This document shows, piece by piece, positions 16,924 through 25,922 of a stretch of 64,000 bases of DNA. The notes below the pieces were generated by a model. It did not search any database. It had not been told where the DNA came from and saw nothing but the letters and a program-made list of their open reading frames with translations. Source of the stretch: Bacteroidales bacterium (lineage in GTDB: Bacteria > Bacteroidota > Bacteroidia > Bacteroidales > UBA932). The stretch spans positions 124,001 through 188,000 of the forward strand of contig JAFROX010000009.1 in the NCBI GenBank assembly GCA_017429475.1. The letters are read 5' to 3'. The translations under genes were made by a program, and so were the position numbers. Each line of letters opens with the position of its first letter. Within the stretch, counting starts at the first letter, position 1.

Positions 16924-18390
16924 ATGGGCAAAAGAGTTGTTAAGAATTATCCCTCTCCTAGATTAATGGAGACAATCGGTGCAACGAACCAATCGCCACA
17001 AGCAGCGATTGGAGAACTGGTAGCTAACTGTTTTGATGCAAGGTGTGGCGAAGAAAAGCTAAATATTTCAATCGACATGAGGAACGATCAGATAGTCGTA
17101 TTGGATAATGGAAAAGGTATGACTTCTGAAATCCTGGAGAAAGCCGTTTGCATAGGTGAAGATATGTCTAGGTATCTTGAGAGAGGCGAAGGCACTAAAG
17201 GCCACTTTGGAATGGGGTTCAAAACTTCTTGCTCTACGCTGGGTGATTATTATGAAATTTACACTAGGCCCGTTGGTGAGAATATAGAGTATCATACCGC
17301 TTTCGACATTAAAGACTACAGTGTACGTCCGTCCGGTTCTGATGCGTGGGATATTGCCATAGAAGATGGTAGGCCTTCTATCTACTCGCCTTTAAAAAAG
17401 GCTCCTCACGGAACTGCTTTCGTCATTAAGAACCTGAAGATTAACGAGTTCCCCGTAAGTGCCGCGCTTGAGTATCTTGGAGATGCTTTCAAGGGACATA
17501 TCGAAGGCGGTGATATCATCACAGTAATTGATGAAAATGATAGTCACATTGCCAAGCCAAAGACGTACAACTTTGTCAAGGGGACAAAAGTCATAATTGA
17601 CGAGAAGTTTGGACCCGGGAATAAATACCACATTACGGGTTGGGTCGCCATAGACAAACAGACTCACAACGATGGTCTATATGGTTTTAATATCTACCGC
17701 AGGGGCCAATTAGTCGTCTCGCACGACAAGAGCTGGTTCACTGCTCACTTGATGACTAGCCGTATCATAGGTGAGGTGAATATGGATTTCCTCGATGCAA
17801 CATTCTACAAACAGGGTGTGCAACAGTCTGAGGATTGGGAATTTGTGAGAATCCATATGAAAGATTATCTTAAGGGTGTAGTGGCTGCCTCTCGTAACCT
17901 TAGCAGAGGACACAACATCAATAAACCGTCTGAAAAGAAAGCTGTTCTTGAGCAGTTAGGCAAAGAGTATGTAATCGAGAATGAAGGTGCTGATACTCCG
18001 GCAACAGAGCCAAACAACGAACCCAGCGAGGATAATAAACCGAGCGTCAGTATTAACGACTCTGTGAAAAGCATTGTGACTGAAAAGTCGCTTTTCTTAG
18101 AAGATGGGAGTGAAATCCATATTACTTATTTAGAGAAGGAAGAAGATGGACACGAAGTAGGACCCTTTGACTACATTCTTGATATGTATCAGGAGCCGCA
18201 AGAACTGCAGGTCATTGTCTATAAAGACCATTCGCTTTGGCGAAAAAAGATTGATGGCGAAGTGCGTAGAATAATTGCAACTTCCGATGCTATTTATCGC
18301 TCTCTAGTAGAGGAATTGGGCGTCGATAGCAGGAAGGCATTAAAGATTAGAAATGAATGGGTCTCACAGAGGACTGAATCAATGAAGTAG
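16924..18390 (+). CDS. GHKL ATPase of the prokaryotic MORC/paraMORC type
   Basis: 488 residues. The ATP-binding motifs are complete: N-box ELVANCFDA (Glu31, Asn35, Asp38), G1 box DNGKGM (61-66) and G2 box KGHFGMGFKT (92-101). An S5-like region follows (YGFNIYRRGQLV near 255-270). The C-terminal 150 residues are acidic and of unknown fold. Prokaryotic MORC/paraMORC ATPases are known from restriction-modification neighbourhoods together with superfamily II helicases and nucleases, which is exactly the context here. They are thought to reshape DNA or DNA-protein complexes through ATP-driven dimer closure. First gene of an operon; the next gene starts two bases after its stop. Confidence 0.88.
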   Translation: MGKRVVKNYPSPRLMETIGATNQSPQAAIGELVANCFDARCGEEKLNISIDMRNDQIVVLDNGKGMTSEILEKAVCIGEDMSRYLERGEGTKGHFGMGFKTSCSTLGDYYEIYTRPVGENIEYHTAFDIKDYSVRPSGSDAWDIAIEDGRPSIYSPLKKAPHGTAFVIKNLKINEFPVSAALEYLGDAFKGHIEGGDIITVIDENDSHIAKPKTYNFVKGTKVIIDEKFGPGNKYHITGWVAIDKQTHNDGLYGFNIYRRGQLVVSHDKSWFTAHLMTSRIIGEVNMDFLDATFYKQGVQQSEDWEFVRIHMKDYLKGVVAASRNLSRGHNINKPSEKKAVLEQLGKEYVIENEGADTPATEPNNEPSEDNKPSVSINDSVKSIVTEKSLFLEDGSEIHITYLEKEEDGHEVGPFDYILDMYQEPQELQVIVYKDHSLWRKKIDGEVRRIIATSDAIYRSLVEELGVDSRKALKIRNEWVSQRTESMK

Positions 18391-18392
18391 CC

Positions 18393-19034
18393 ATGGACAA
18401 GATTGATGCGTTGGAATTAATTAGAAAGACTTGGGATTCGAAGAATCTGAGTCTGGAAGAGAAGATTGTTACAATCTCTGAAGCTTTCTATTCGGTCGGT
18501 CTTGACATAGCCACTACAGCTAACTTTATTAAGACCACACCTGCAGAACTCTATGCATTTTTGTCTTTGAGTAATCTTGACGAAGACATGATTAGGATGA
18601 TTTCTGATGCTAATCCTCCTAAGACAACGTGGCCATTATTATCAAGTGGCAATGATGACGAGATTAAGAAGGCTTTATCCGCGCTGTCCGATACATCCAG
18701 ATCAAAGAATGAATCAGTCAGTGAGTTTATATATCAACAGATGATTGAAGTGGCTGGATCTTCTTCTGAGCAGCTACTTTCTGAAATTACAGGAGGAGAA
18801 ATGTTTGCCCTGGCGAAAAAGGCAAAGAACTTCACGTCGGTGAATCCAAGCGCCATCAAGTTCTTAAATAGCTTGGCCGGGCAAAAGAAATGGGGCAAAG
18901 CATTAAGCGAAAAACAGATAGCCACTTTGAAGGATATTCTTAATAACCTTGCAGACAATAAAGTCATCCAACGCAACAGTATTGATGGCGACGAAGAGTT
19001 GTGTGATAAGGTATTGGACGCTCTCGGAAGATAG
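18393..19034 (+). CDS. Hypothetical helical protein between the ATPase and helicase genes
   Basis: 213 residues, predicted almost wholly helical, acidic, with no signal, membrane span or catalytic motif. TTANFIKTTPAELYAFLSLSNL (about 40-62) could be a helix-turn-helix. It starts two bases after the ATPase stop and ends two bases before the helicase start, so its amount is tied to both. I do not recognise the family. An adaptor or recognition subunit of the ATPase-helicase machine is the simplest guess. Confidence 0.75.
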   Translation: MDKIDALELIRKTWDSKNLSLEEKIVTISEAFYSVGLDIATTANFIKTTPAELYAFLSLSNLDEDMIRMISDANPPKTTWPLLSSGNDDEIKKALSALSDTSRSKNESVSEFIYQQMIEVAGSSSEQLLSEITGGEMFALAKKAKNFTSVNPSAIKFLNSLAGQKKWGKALSEKQIATLKDILNNLADNKVIQRNSIDGDEELCDKVLDALGR

Positions 19035-19036
19035 GT

Positions 19037-22000
19037 ATGGGGCTCAAGGACATAGATATCAAAGTCAGTTATGCTGGTAAAGGAGGAGAGATTCTTAAAA
19101 ATTTTCTTTTGCCTTCGATAGATGCGAGTGTCCACTATGACCGCGTCACAAGTTTTTATACAGTTGAATCATTGTTGGCCATCTCCCAGGGGATAGATTC
19201 CCTATACCGGAAGCATGGAAGGATGAGGTTGATTATAGGTATTCACAGTTTCCCCGGAGAATTCCTTGATGCTGTAACGAGAAGGAAATACCTTGAAGAG
19301 CAAATAGCGGAGATAAGGAACAATCTGAGATTAGGTATTGAATCCATCAAAGATAGTCTAGAGAGACAGCGGTTGGCAACCGTAGCCTGGATGATTGAAG
19401 ATGGCCTTCTTGAGATAAAAACTGCAGATGTTATAGGAGAGGGCATTTTCCATCCTAAGACATTGCTGTTAGCCGATGAAAATGGAGATAAAATCGTGGC
19501 GATTGGTAGCCCCAATGAGACGAGCTCAGGATTAGGCGGTAACTTTGAGCAGGTCATGGTGGCTAAATCTTGGGAGCAACCTGATGCCGTGGCCGTCCAA
19601 GAAGAATTCTTCAATTCTCTATGGAATAATAATCTTGAAGATGCCATTACCCTTGATGTTACGGAAGGTACCGCAGAGATTATCAAGCAAGGATTAGGCA
19701 CTTATCCCAACCCGTCCAAGTCAAATCATTCTACAAAGAATGATTTGATTAAGGTGTCCTCGACCATGTTGTCAAACTTCTTTGTCTCGGGTGACATCCC
19801 TGCCTTGTATGTGCATCAAGAACGCGCGGTTATTGACGCACTTTCCAGATGGCCGGTTAGAGTGTTATTCTCTGACGAGGTTGGCTTGGGAAAGACTTTC
19901 GAAGTCGCAGCTACAATGGTTTTCATGGTAAAGTATTGCGGCGTAAAGAGGGTGATTATACTTACACCGAAATCCGTTTTGAAACAGTGGCAGGATGAAC
20001 TGAAAGAGCACTTCAGGCTGAATGTATGGAGGTATGATTCCGGTAGCAAATCTTATATTGACTCTTTCGACCACGTAAAGTATGTAACCGGTTCAAATCC
20101 TATTGGAAAAGGGTCTCCTGACATAATACTTATGTCGGCTCAGTTTGCGCGAGGCTCCGGTAACAATGGTGATATTTTCTCCAGAAATGGAGCCTGTCTG
20201 CCAGACTTACTTATTCTTGATGAAGCACATTCGGCGAGAGTAAGTAAAGACATCTCCGGAAGCAGTAAAAAGACGCAAATCTATGCGATGCTGGAGAGGG
20301 TCTCGGGGAAGATTCCTCACATGATATTAGCGACAGCCACCCCCATGCAAAAAGAAGCTGGAGAGTACCATTCGCTTCTTAAGCTCCTTGGTTTGCCGAA
20401 GGCTTGGCAAAAGACGCCGGTCTATATGAAATCATTAGACCTAATTTCATGTTCCGAGTATCCTAGCCTTACAGATTTGAGTGGCGCGGCGAAAATGCTC
20501 AACATGACTATGGAGGGTATGAAGCCATCCATTGATAGATTAAACGAAGAACAGAAAGGAGTATTAAACCGAGTAATTGAACTCAAGGATGGAGACGTGA
20601 CATTCCTAACTGATTATGTACGTGACAACTGGTCAACCATACGTCAGTTGCTAGTTCTCTTGCATCCTGCCCATTTACTGACGGTCAGAAATACAAGGCG
20701 CTCTCTATCTGAAAAAGGTTACAAATTTCCCAATAGGAAGTTGACCCCGATTTCAATTCCAGACTCCATGGAAATAGAGATGTTCTATGACCATGTAAAC
20801 AGCTATCTTTCAAAAAGATGTTTCTCCATAGAAGAGATTCTTTTCCCGGACAGAAAGATATCTATCGGCTTTGTGCGAGTGAGTTACCAGCAAAGGGTTG
20901 CCTCGTCATTGTTTTCATGTAAGAAGAGCCTGGAAAGGCGCCTAGAGAAAATCAACAACCTTAAGAAGACTTTAGAACGATATCTCAACGCCAATGGGGC
21001 ATCCCTTTACAACCCGACAGGACTTGATGACATCGATCTCGAAGATTTACTTGATGAAGGTTACGATGATACGTTTGATGTAAATCTTTCCAACGTGAAT
21101 ATTCCGGAGCTGCGCCAAGCCATCGCTCTTGAATCAACTGCAATTTCGCCTCTCATAAAGCGAGCCGGTGAACTGTTGGATAATCGCAAAGACCTTAAGA
21201 TTAAGGAATCAATCACCCTCGCAAAAAAGAGCCTAGACGCTAATGACAAAGTCTTGGTCTTTTCCAGGTATACTGATACAGTTGATGCCCTTCTTAACGA
21301 ATTCAATCTTCTAGGACTGAACAAATTATATAAATACGGCGTGTACACAGGAGCAACGTCATGTATCGTCTGGAATGGGAAAGAGTGGCCTTGTGACAAG
21401 AATGACCTCAAGCGGGGTCTATTCTCAGGAGAGATAAAAATCGTATTCTGTTCTGATGCTGCTTCAGAAGGCTTGAACCTTCAGGCAGCAAGAGTCTTAA
21501 TCAATGTTGATGTCCCTTGGACTCCAGCCAGACTTGAGCAGCGAGTTGGCCGTATTGCCCGTTTGGGCCAGGTTGCGGATGAAGTTGTCATTTACAATGT
21601 ATGGTATCCCCATAGTATTGAGGCTCGCATGTACCATAGGATACAGACACGCCTTGAGAATAGCAACCTCGCCATAGGAGAGTTCCCTGATGTCGTTGCA
21701 AAGAAGATTAGGGCTGCAATCATGGAAGATGCCGATAGTGACAACCTGGGCCTTAATGAGTTGCTCGAGATCCGTAATTCTAAACAGGTGGCCGCTCTTG
21801 AAGAACTGTGGAGTCAAACTGGTAAAGGGACCGAGAGTGACTTGTTTAGAGAGCGCCTACTGAAAATCTGTTCAAGGTTCCTCAAAGAAGCGGACACGGA
21901 ACTGGGAGGAATAATCAAAGTGCTTGTGGCAACGGACGGGACACTATTCAAGTTGTCAGCAAAAAGTGGCTTAGCAGAAAGTATTTCTCTAAAGGCTAGA

Positions 22001-22267
22001 GTCTGGGAACACATAAAGTGTTTTGACGATTCCGTATCCGTAGTGAAGGATAAGAATCTCAGACCCGCATATTTCACCATCAATAATGATGGAGTGACAA
22101 TCGAGTTGAAGCATTCAAGTATTTACAAAGTCATCCTAAAGGAAGAGCTCGGCGGAGAAGATGTGTTGATGGGCTATCCTCCGATGCTACCAAATAGCAA
22201 ACGGTTGGATTTATCCTATGCAGTCGAATGTGACATAAAACCTGCACCCGTGTACTGGGTTGAATAA
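19037..22267 (+). CDS. PLD-fused SNF2-type helicase
   Basis: 1076 residues. Residues 1-210 form a phospholipase D-like (HKD) domain; the visible half-motif is FHPKTLLLADENGDKIVAIGS with H-x-K, followed by the typical SPNETSSG. The helicase core has motif I DEVGLGKT (Lys286), motif II DEAH (395-398), motif III ATATPMQ, and VI QRVGRIARLGQ, the SNF2/RapA pattern. A long insertion (about 470-720) between the two RecA-like lobes is coiled-coil rich. A translocase with its own nuclease-like domain suits a defence effector. It is the third gene of the ATPase operon; a small possible nuclease gene begins 10 bases after its stop. Confidence 0.92.
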   Translation: MGLKDIDIKVSYAGKGGEILKNFLLPSIDASVHYDRVTSFYTVESLLAISQGIDSLYRKHGRMRLIIGIHSFPGEFLDAVTRRKYLEEQIAEIRNNLRLGIESIKDSLERQRLATVAWMIEDGLLEIKTADVIGEGIFHPKTLLLADENGDKIVAIGSPNETSSGLGGNFEQVMVAKSWEQPDAVAVQEEFFNSLWNNNLEDAITLDVTEGTAEIIKQGLGTYPNPSKSNHSTKNDLIKVSSTMLSNFFVSGDIPALYVHQERAVIDALSRWPVRVLFSDEVGLGKTFEVAATMVFMVKYCGVKRVIILTPKSVLKQWQDELKEHFRLNVWRYDSGSKSYIDSFDHVKYVTGSNPIGKGSPDIILMSAQFARGSGNNGDIFSRNGACLPDLLILDEAHSARVSKDISGSSKKTQIYAMLERVSGKIPHMILATATPMQKEAGEYHSLLKLLGLPKAWQKTPVYMKSLDLISCSEYPSLTDLSGAAKMLNMTMEGMKPSIDRLNEEQKGVLNRVIELKDGDVTFLTDYVRDNWSTIRQLLVLLHPAHLLTVRNTRRSLSEKGYKFPNRKLTPISIPDSMEIEMFYDHVNSYLSKRCFSIEEILFPDRKISIGFVRVSYQQRVASSLFSCKKSLERRLEKINNLKKTLERYLNANGASLYNPTGLDDIDLEDLLDEGYDDTFDVNLSNVNIPELRQAIALESTAISPLIKRAGELLDNRKDLKIKESITLAKKSLDANDKVLVFSRYTDTVDALLNEFNLLGLNKLYKYGVYTGATSCIVWNGKEWPCDKNDLKRGLFSGEIKIVFCSDAASEGLNLQAARVLINVDVPWTPARLEQRVGRIARLGQVADEVVIYNVWYPHSIEARMYHRIQTRLENSNLAIGEFPDVVAKKIRAAIMEDADSDNLGLNELLEIRNSKQVAALEELWSQTGKGTESDLFRERLLKICSRFLKEADTELGGIIKVLVATDGTLFKLSAKSGLAESISLKARVWEHIKCFDDSVSVVKDKNLRPAYFTINNDGVTIELKHSSIYKVILKEELGGEDVLMGYPPMLPNSKRLDLSYAVECDIKPAPVYWVE

Positions 22268-22277
22268 TGCCGTTATT

Positions 22278-22868
22278 ATGAAAACAAGATTATTGGCAAG
22301 CCCGTGGACGAAACCTCAGCTAACTCGTGAAACTGCAGAAGCAATCGAGCTTCTCCATGACGATGTGTGGAAAGAAGCATCTGTATTGTTTGCTGCTGAG
22401 CGGGATGCGAAATTAAGGTCCGGTCAGAGCGCCCCCAAGGGAATGCAGCGATATTTGAATGACGTCATTACTAAGCGCTTTACATCAAAGGGATGGATTG
22501 GTGAAGCTGGATACTTCTTCAAAGAAAAGACCTGGGTAAGAGTCACTTTTAGGCACCAGATGAGTCTGGGAGCAGATATTCTCGATGCCATTAAAGTGTG
22601 TAAAAAAGAAGGGATGCAACAAGCTGTTATCCTTGCAGCAAATAGAAAAACGCTGAATCTGGTTACGCCTAATGACGCCGCAGCGATTGTGTCGTTTGAG
22701 AAGTTGGAAAGGGAAATCATGAGTCTCAACGGTGCCCTTGATATTCCCTTATTGTTTGGTGAACTAACTCCGTTGTCCAGCGCATCAAGCGACATCAATG
22801 AAGAATTAAAGAAGGCAAGGCCGAGAGATATTTCAGTGCCCCAGCACAAGAGGAAATTAACCCTTTGA
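22278..22868 (+). CDS. Unknown protein, possible small restriction-type nuclease
   Basis: 196 residues from the ATG at 22278; a TTG at 22260 inside the helicase gene is less likely. The middle, GWIGEAGYFFKEKTWVRVTF followed by RHQMSLGADILDAIKVCKKE and GMQQAVILAANRKTL, has the strand-turn-helix-strand order seen in compact restriction nucleases such as the BglII/BstYI group, whose members recognise GATC-centred sites. A convincing catalytic E-x-K/Q is not obvious, so activity is doubtful. It is last in the operon with the GHKL ATPase and helicase, and probably acts with them. Function inferred, weakly. Confidence 0.6.
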   Translation: MKTRLLASPWTKPQLTRETAEAIELLHDDVWKEASVLFAAERDAKLRSGQSAPKGMQRYLNDVITKRFTSKGWIGEAGYFFKEKTWVRVTFRHQMSLGADILDAIKVCKKEGMQQAVILAANRKTLNLVTPNDAAAIVSFEKLEREIMSLNGALDIPLLFGELTPLSSASSDINEELKKARPRDISVPQHKRKLTL

Positions 22869-22978
22869 TTGCGTGATTCTATTCTACCACATTGGTTTGG
22901 TTATCCGCTGGAGATTGATTCAGGTTTCCCCGATGAACACGCATTAAGGCAGAATAATAAACTAACAATTTGATAATT

Positions 22979-24862
22979 ATGATTGAAAACGAAGAATTAT
23001 TGGCAACCTATACTCTATTGTCGTATATTAGAGAGACTTTAGGTATCGAAAAGCGTGACACCTTAGCATATGTGTTCGTCCCACTGGTTAGGGAGGGTAT
23101 TTCTGCCGTCTTTTCTGCAAATGGTTTCAAGGAAGTAAAAGGGAAAGATTTCACAGAAATTCAATCACATGTAAACAATCTTTTTAAGATTGTTATTCCG
23201 ATACCTGTACTCGAAACAATAATGCCCATTTTGAGTAAAGAAGCAGGAGACGCGTTTCAATTGAATAAGGATCATTCTTTTATTATCAAGTCTAAAGTTG
23301 GCAGCTCGATTATGGGCGACTACCGTAATCAAAAGGGAAGAATAACACTATTAGAAAAGGACTATATAAGGTTTTGCCAAGGGGAAGGTGTTCAACCTGA
23401 ATTTGATGGACTCATCTCCTTCATTCAAGATCAAAAGAATAGATTATTTGATAAGGTTAATACAACCAAGATAGAGGACCAAAGCTACCATGTCTCTAAG
23501 TATATTAACTTTTTGAAAAACAAAAAGAACGCTCACTATGAGACTGTTTGTGATTTGTATTTAGGAGGCATTATATCGTCTTACCTAAAGTTTCAGGTCA
23601 AAAGACGTATTGTTGATGCAGATCTTCTCATTGACACGAACTTTTATACAAGTTTGATGAATTTGAATACAGAAGAGTCGTATGCAACTTGTAAGCAGCT
23701 ATATGATATTACTATGGCAATGGGGTTTCGGTACAAGATACTGGAAACAACAATTGACCAGATTAAAATATTGTTCAGCAGCAAGTTGTCAGAGTTCAAC
23801 AAAAAAGATGTTTTTACGGTACTCAATGATGCTGACATTCTTGCCGCATGCGACAGAAGAGGGCTGAGTTATTCTGATCTTCAGGCCTATAAAGATGGGG
23901 TATTGGAGAGTTTGAGTAAGTTGGGGGTTACAACCCTTTATAAAAGCAATATTCCTCAATTAGTGGATAACGTTAAGAAATCCAGAGAATTAAAGAGCTT
24001 AACATGCATTAGAGGTAATTATGACAGCGCATTCAATGATTTGCTCGCGGAAGAATACGTTGGCTTTAAAAGAGCCCGAGTGCCCATTACAGAATTTATA
24101 GATGCTAACTGCTGGTTCTTGACCAATTCGTATTCTACCAATAAGTCTGAATTAGCACTTCCTGTTTGCCAAAGGCGGAAGATTAATGCTGCAGATTTAC
24201 TCGTTCTATTATGGTATGCTAATCCATCATTAAGTATTGGTAACGAAAAAGATATGCTAGCGGCAACCAGCCTTGGTGCAAATGTATTGAGATACCGAAC
24301 CGAGAAGTTGCCAACGGAGAAAGTAATCACTGATTTGACAAACAAAATTGCCAAACTTCAACAAAGCAATTTAATTACGGAGCAATCGCTTGCTAAACTA
24401 TGTATTAGGATGTCGGAGGGGTGCATCGATAATACCGAGGCGGAACGATTAGTTACGCTCACCTCGGCTGAATTTCTTGATTATGTAGATAAAATACAAG
24501 TTCAAAACGCGGCATATACAGATGCCCAGGAGAAAATAGATACCCTTCAGGAAAAGCTCGATGAGAGCAAACTAGAAAGATATAAAGAGAGGGTTCGAGG
24601 GGAAATCTGGAAGAGACGAACTTGGGCTGTTGTTTATGTAATTATTATTTTTGCAACTTATTTCATTGCCGTATCGTCGTTGATTGATAAAATACCAAAT
24701 GGTATCTTGAGGTATAGTGTTCATTGTGTGTATTGGCTGGCATTGACATTTGGCCTTAATTGGTTTTCACACTCCTATTTCCTCGATGGGATTGTTTCTA
24801 TCTTCAACTATCAACGCATTTTTGACAAGCTGATGAAGAAAGAAAAAAAGAATAACGGATAG
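22979..24862 (+). CDS. PIN-like domain protein with C-terminal coiled coil and two membrane spans
   Basis: 627 residues from the ATG at 22979. Residues about 220-400 look like a large PIN-type nuclease: DADLLIDTNFYTSLMNL supplies the first Asp, RYKILETTIDQI a second acidic strand, and CWFLTNSY the late strand typical of PIN folds. A coiled coil follows at about 500-540 (DAQEKIDTLQEKLDESKLER), then two membrane spans at about 550-605. A nuclease tethered to the membrane next to a restriction island would suit an abortive-infection effector, but this is inference. A 110-base AT-rich gap separates it from the operon, so it may have its own promoter. It is the most AT-rich gene in the window. Confidence 0.7.
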   Translation: MIENEELLATYTLLSYIRETLGIEKRDTLAYVFVPLVREGISAVFSANGFKEVKGKDFTEIQSHVNNLFKIVIPIPVLETIMPILSKEAGDAFQLNKDHSFIIKSKVGSSIMGDYRNQKGRITLLEKDYIRFCQGEGVQPEFDGLISFIQDQKNRLFDKVNTTKIEDQSYHVSKYINFLKNKKNAHYETVCDLYLGGIISSYLKFQVKRRIVDADLLIDTNFYTSLMNLNTEESYATCKQLYDITMAMGFRYKILETTIDQIKILFSSKLSEFNKKDVFTVLNDADILAACDRRGLSYSDLQAYKDGVLESLSKLGVTTLYKSNIPQLVDNVKKSRELKSLTCIRGNYDSAFNDLLAEEYVGFKRARVPITEFIDANCWFLTNSYSTNKSELALPVCQRRKINAADLLVLLWYANPSLSIGNEKDMLAATSLGANVLRYRTEKLPTEKVITDLTNKIAKLQQSNLITEQSLAKLCIRMSEGCIDNTEAERLVTLTSAEFLDYVDKIQVQNAAYTDAQEKIDTLQEKLDESKLERYKERVRGEIWKRRTWAVVYVIIIFATYFIAVSSLIDKIPNGILRYSVHCVYWLALTFGLNWFSHSYFLDGIVSIFNYQRIFDKLMKKEKKNNG

Positions 24863-24942
24863 TTTTACATGATACTCGCAGTAACGTGTGCATTGTATTG
24901 GCGGATTCACATTCATAAGATGTTCCTTTGTCATTGATGCAG

Positions 24943-25190
24943 CCCAGGCGTCAGCATGCGGCGTTAAGGGCACTGGCGTGAGGGCGAAGAAGCGGATGAG
25001 CGGAGTTCCGCCGCCCGGGAGCGATGCTGTTTGAGCCACGTTCGGCGAGGCTGAAGGTCGCAGACCGGAAGACGAAGACGATAAGGGCGAGTTCGTCGCG
25101 ACAGGCGGACGCAGCGCTAGACGCCGCCCGAGCGTCTTTGTGCCCTCTGAGCCGCTGGGCTGTGCCAAGGCTGCGCTGCAAAACTCGCCG
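24943..25190 (+). repeat. Repeat A, right copy (inverted relative to 12240-12475)
   Basis: The conserved core at 24978-25107 matches the left copy on the opposite strand. Its leading module, CAGGCGTCAG, then GCGGCGT, then AAGGGCACTGGCG (24943-24977), also precedes repeat B at 31059-31084, showing that A and B share a part. It marks the right edge of the AT-rich defence island. The 340 bases from 24863 to 25202 hold nothing else that I can see. Confidence 0.8.
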
Positions 25191-25202
25191 TAAAGACCCA
25201 AA

Positions 25203-25550
25203 CTATCGGGCACAGATAGACCTGAATCCAACGGTAATGTCGAAATAGAATTCCTCCTGATGCACCGTGCCGTCGGATTCCGTCACGTCATAGACCAACT
25301 TGTCGTACTTCTTTTCATCTTTCTCGATAAGAAACTGAATTGCGAACTCGTGTTCCTTGCCGCGAAGAAAGAGTTCCGCCAGCATATATTCCATCCTAAC
25401 ATACCCTTCAGCGATATCAATTACAATCGCTTTTTCCAGGCTTCGCCCCATGGTGAATGTCTTCTCGTTCACCGGCATCATTTCGTTCTTCTTTAGGATT
25501 TCCACCATCGTCTTAACCTCTACAGGCATCTTATCATAAACTTCAGTCAT
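25203..25550 (-). CDS. Hypothetical protein, 115 residues
   Basis: A small acidic protein. The N-terminal half is helical (VEVKTMVEILKKNEMMPVNEKTF), and the C-terminal half is alternating strands (YDKLVYDVTESDGTVHQEEFYFDITVGF). No signal or membrane segment and no family I recognise. GC content is intermediate. It lies just beyond the right border of the island and is transcribed towards it. Confidence 0.6.
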   Translation of the reverse strand: MTEVYDKMPVEVKTMVEILKKNEMMPVNEKTFTMGRSLEKAIVIDIAEGYVRMEYMLAELFLRGKEHEFAIQFLIEKDEKKYDKLVYDVTESDGTVHQEEFYFDITVGFRSICAR

Positions 25551-25633
25551 AATGATGTGTATTATTGTTTAAGGATCTGTTATGTATACTTTGCATCACA
25601 AAACTATTATTCGCAAATAATCAGATGAATTTT

Positions 25634-25648
25634 CTGCAAGGCTTGCAG
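25634..25648. repeat. CTGCAAGnCTTGCAG palindrome, copy 1
   Basis: Perfect 7-base arms around a single G, in the divergent gap between the 115-residue gene and the winged-helix gene. One of five copies between 25.6 and 30.9 kb. Confidence 0.65.
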
Positions 25649-25729
25649 AGAATTGGGATGCTAGTATACACTATCTACTTTTGTTCTCGGGTAGTGCATT
25701 TCCCGTTGCATGGATACGATGATCCCAGA

Positions 25730-25807
25730 GGCATTCCAAAAGGAATAACGGTGATTGCCTGCAAATTAGTTTTTGCTGAGGACAGCCAGCTCACCTTTCG
25801 GAATGCC
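25730..25807 (+). promoter_or_regulatory. Long-range hairpin in the leader of the winged-helix gene
   Basis: GGCATTCCAAAAGG (25730-25743) and CCTTTCGGAATGCC (25794-25807) are complementary over 14 bases with one mismatch, with a 50-base loop, and six T follow. It lies 115 bases before the ATG at 25923. It could be an attenuator or a transcription stop protecting that gene. The rest of 25551-25922 shows nothing beyond this and the palindrome at 25634. Confidence 0.45.
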
Positions 25808-25898
25808 TTTTTTATGTTTGTTCAGCCGGGAATTAATGGCTTTTCCCGGCCGTGCGTTGCAGTCGCAGCCGATGGTGGTTTATGTGCCGTATTATTGC

Positions 25899-25906
25899 TA
25901 CCTTCG
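25899..25906 (+). promoter_or_regulatory. -7 box of the winged-helix gene (TACCTTCG)
   Basis: The context ATTATTGCTACCTTCGC closely matches ATTATTGCTATCTTCGC ahead of the gene at 31373 and, on the minus strand, ATTATTGCTATTTTTGC ahead of the gene at 37799. The repeated wording supports a real promoter class. The start codon is 16 bases downstream. Confidence 0.55.
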
Positions 25907-25922
25907 CATAAATCCAATTGCA

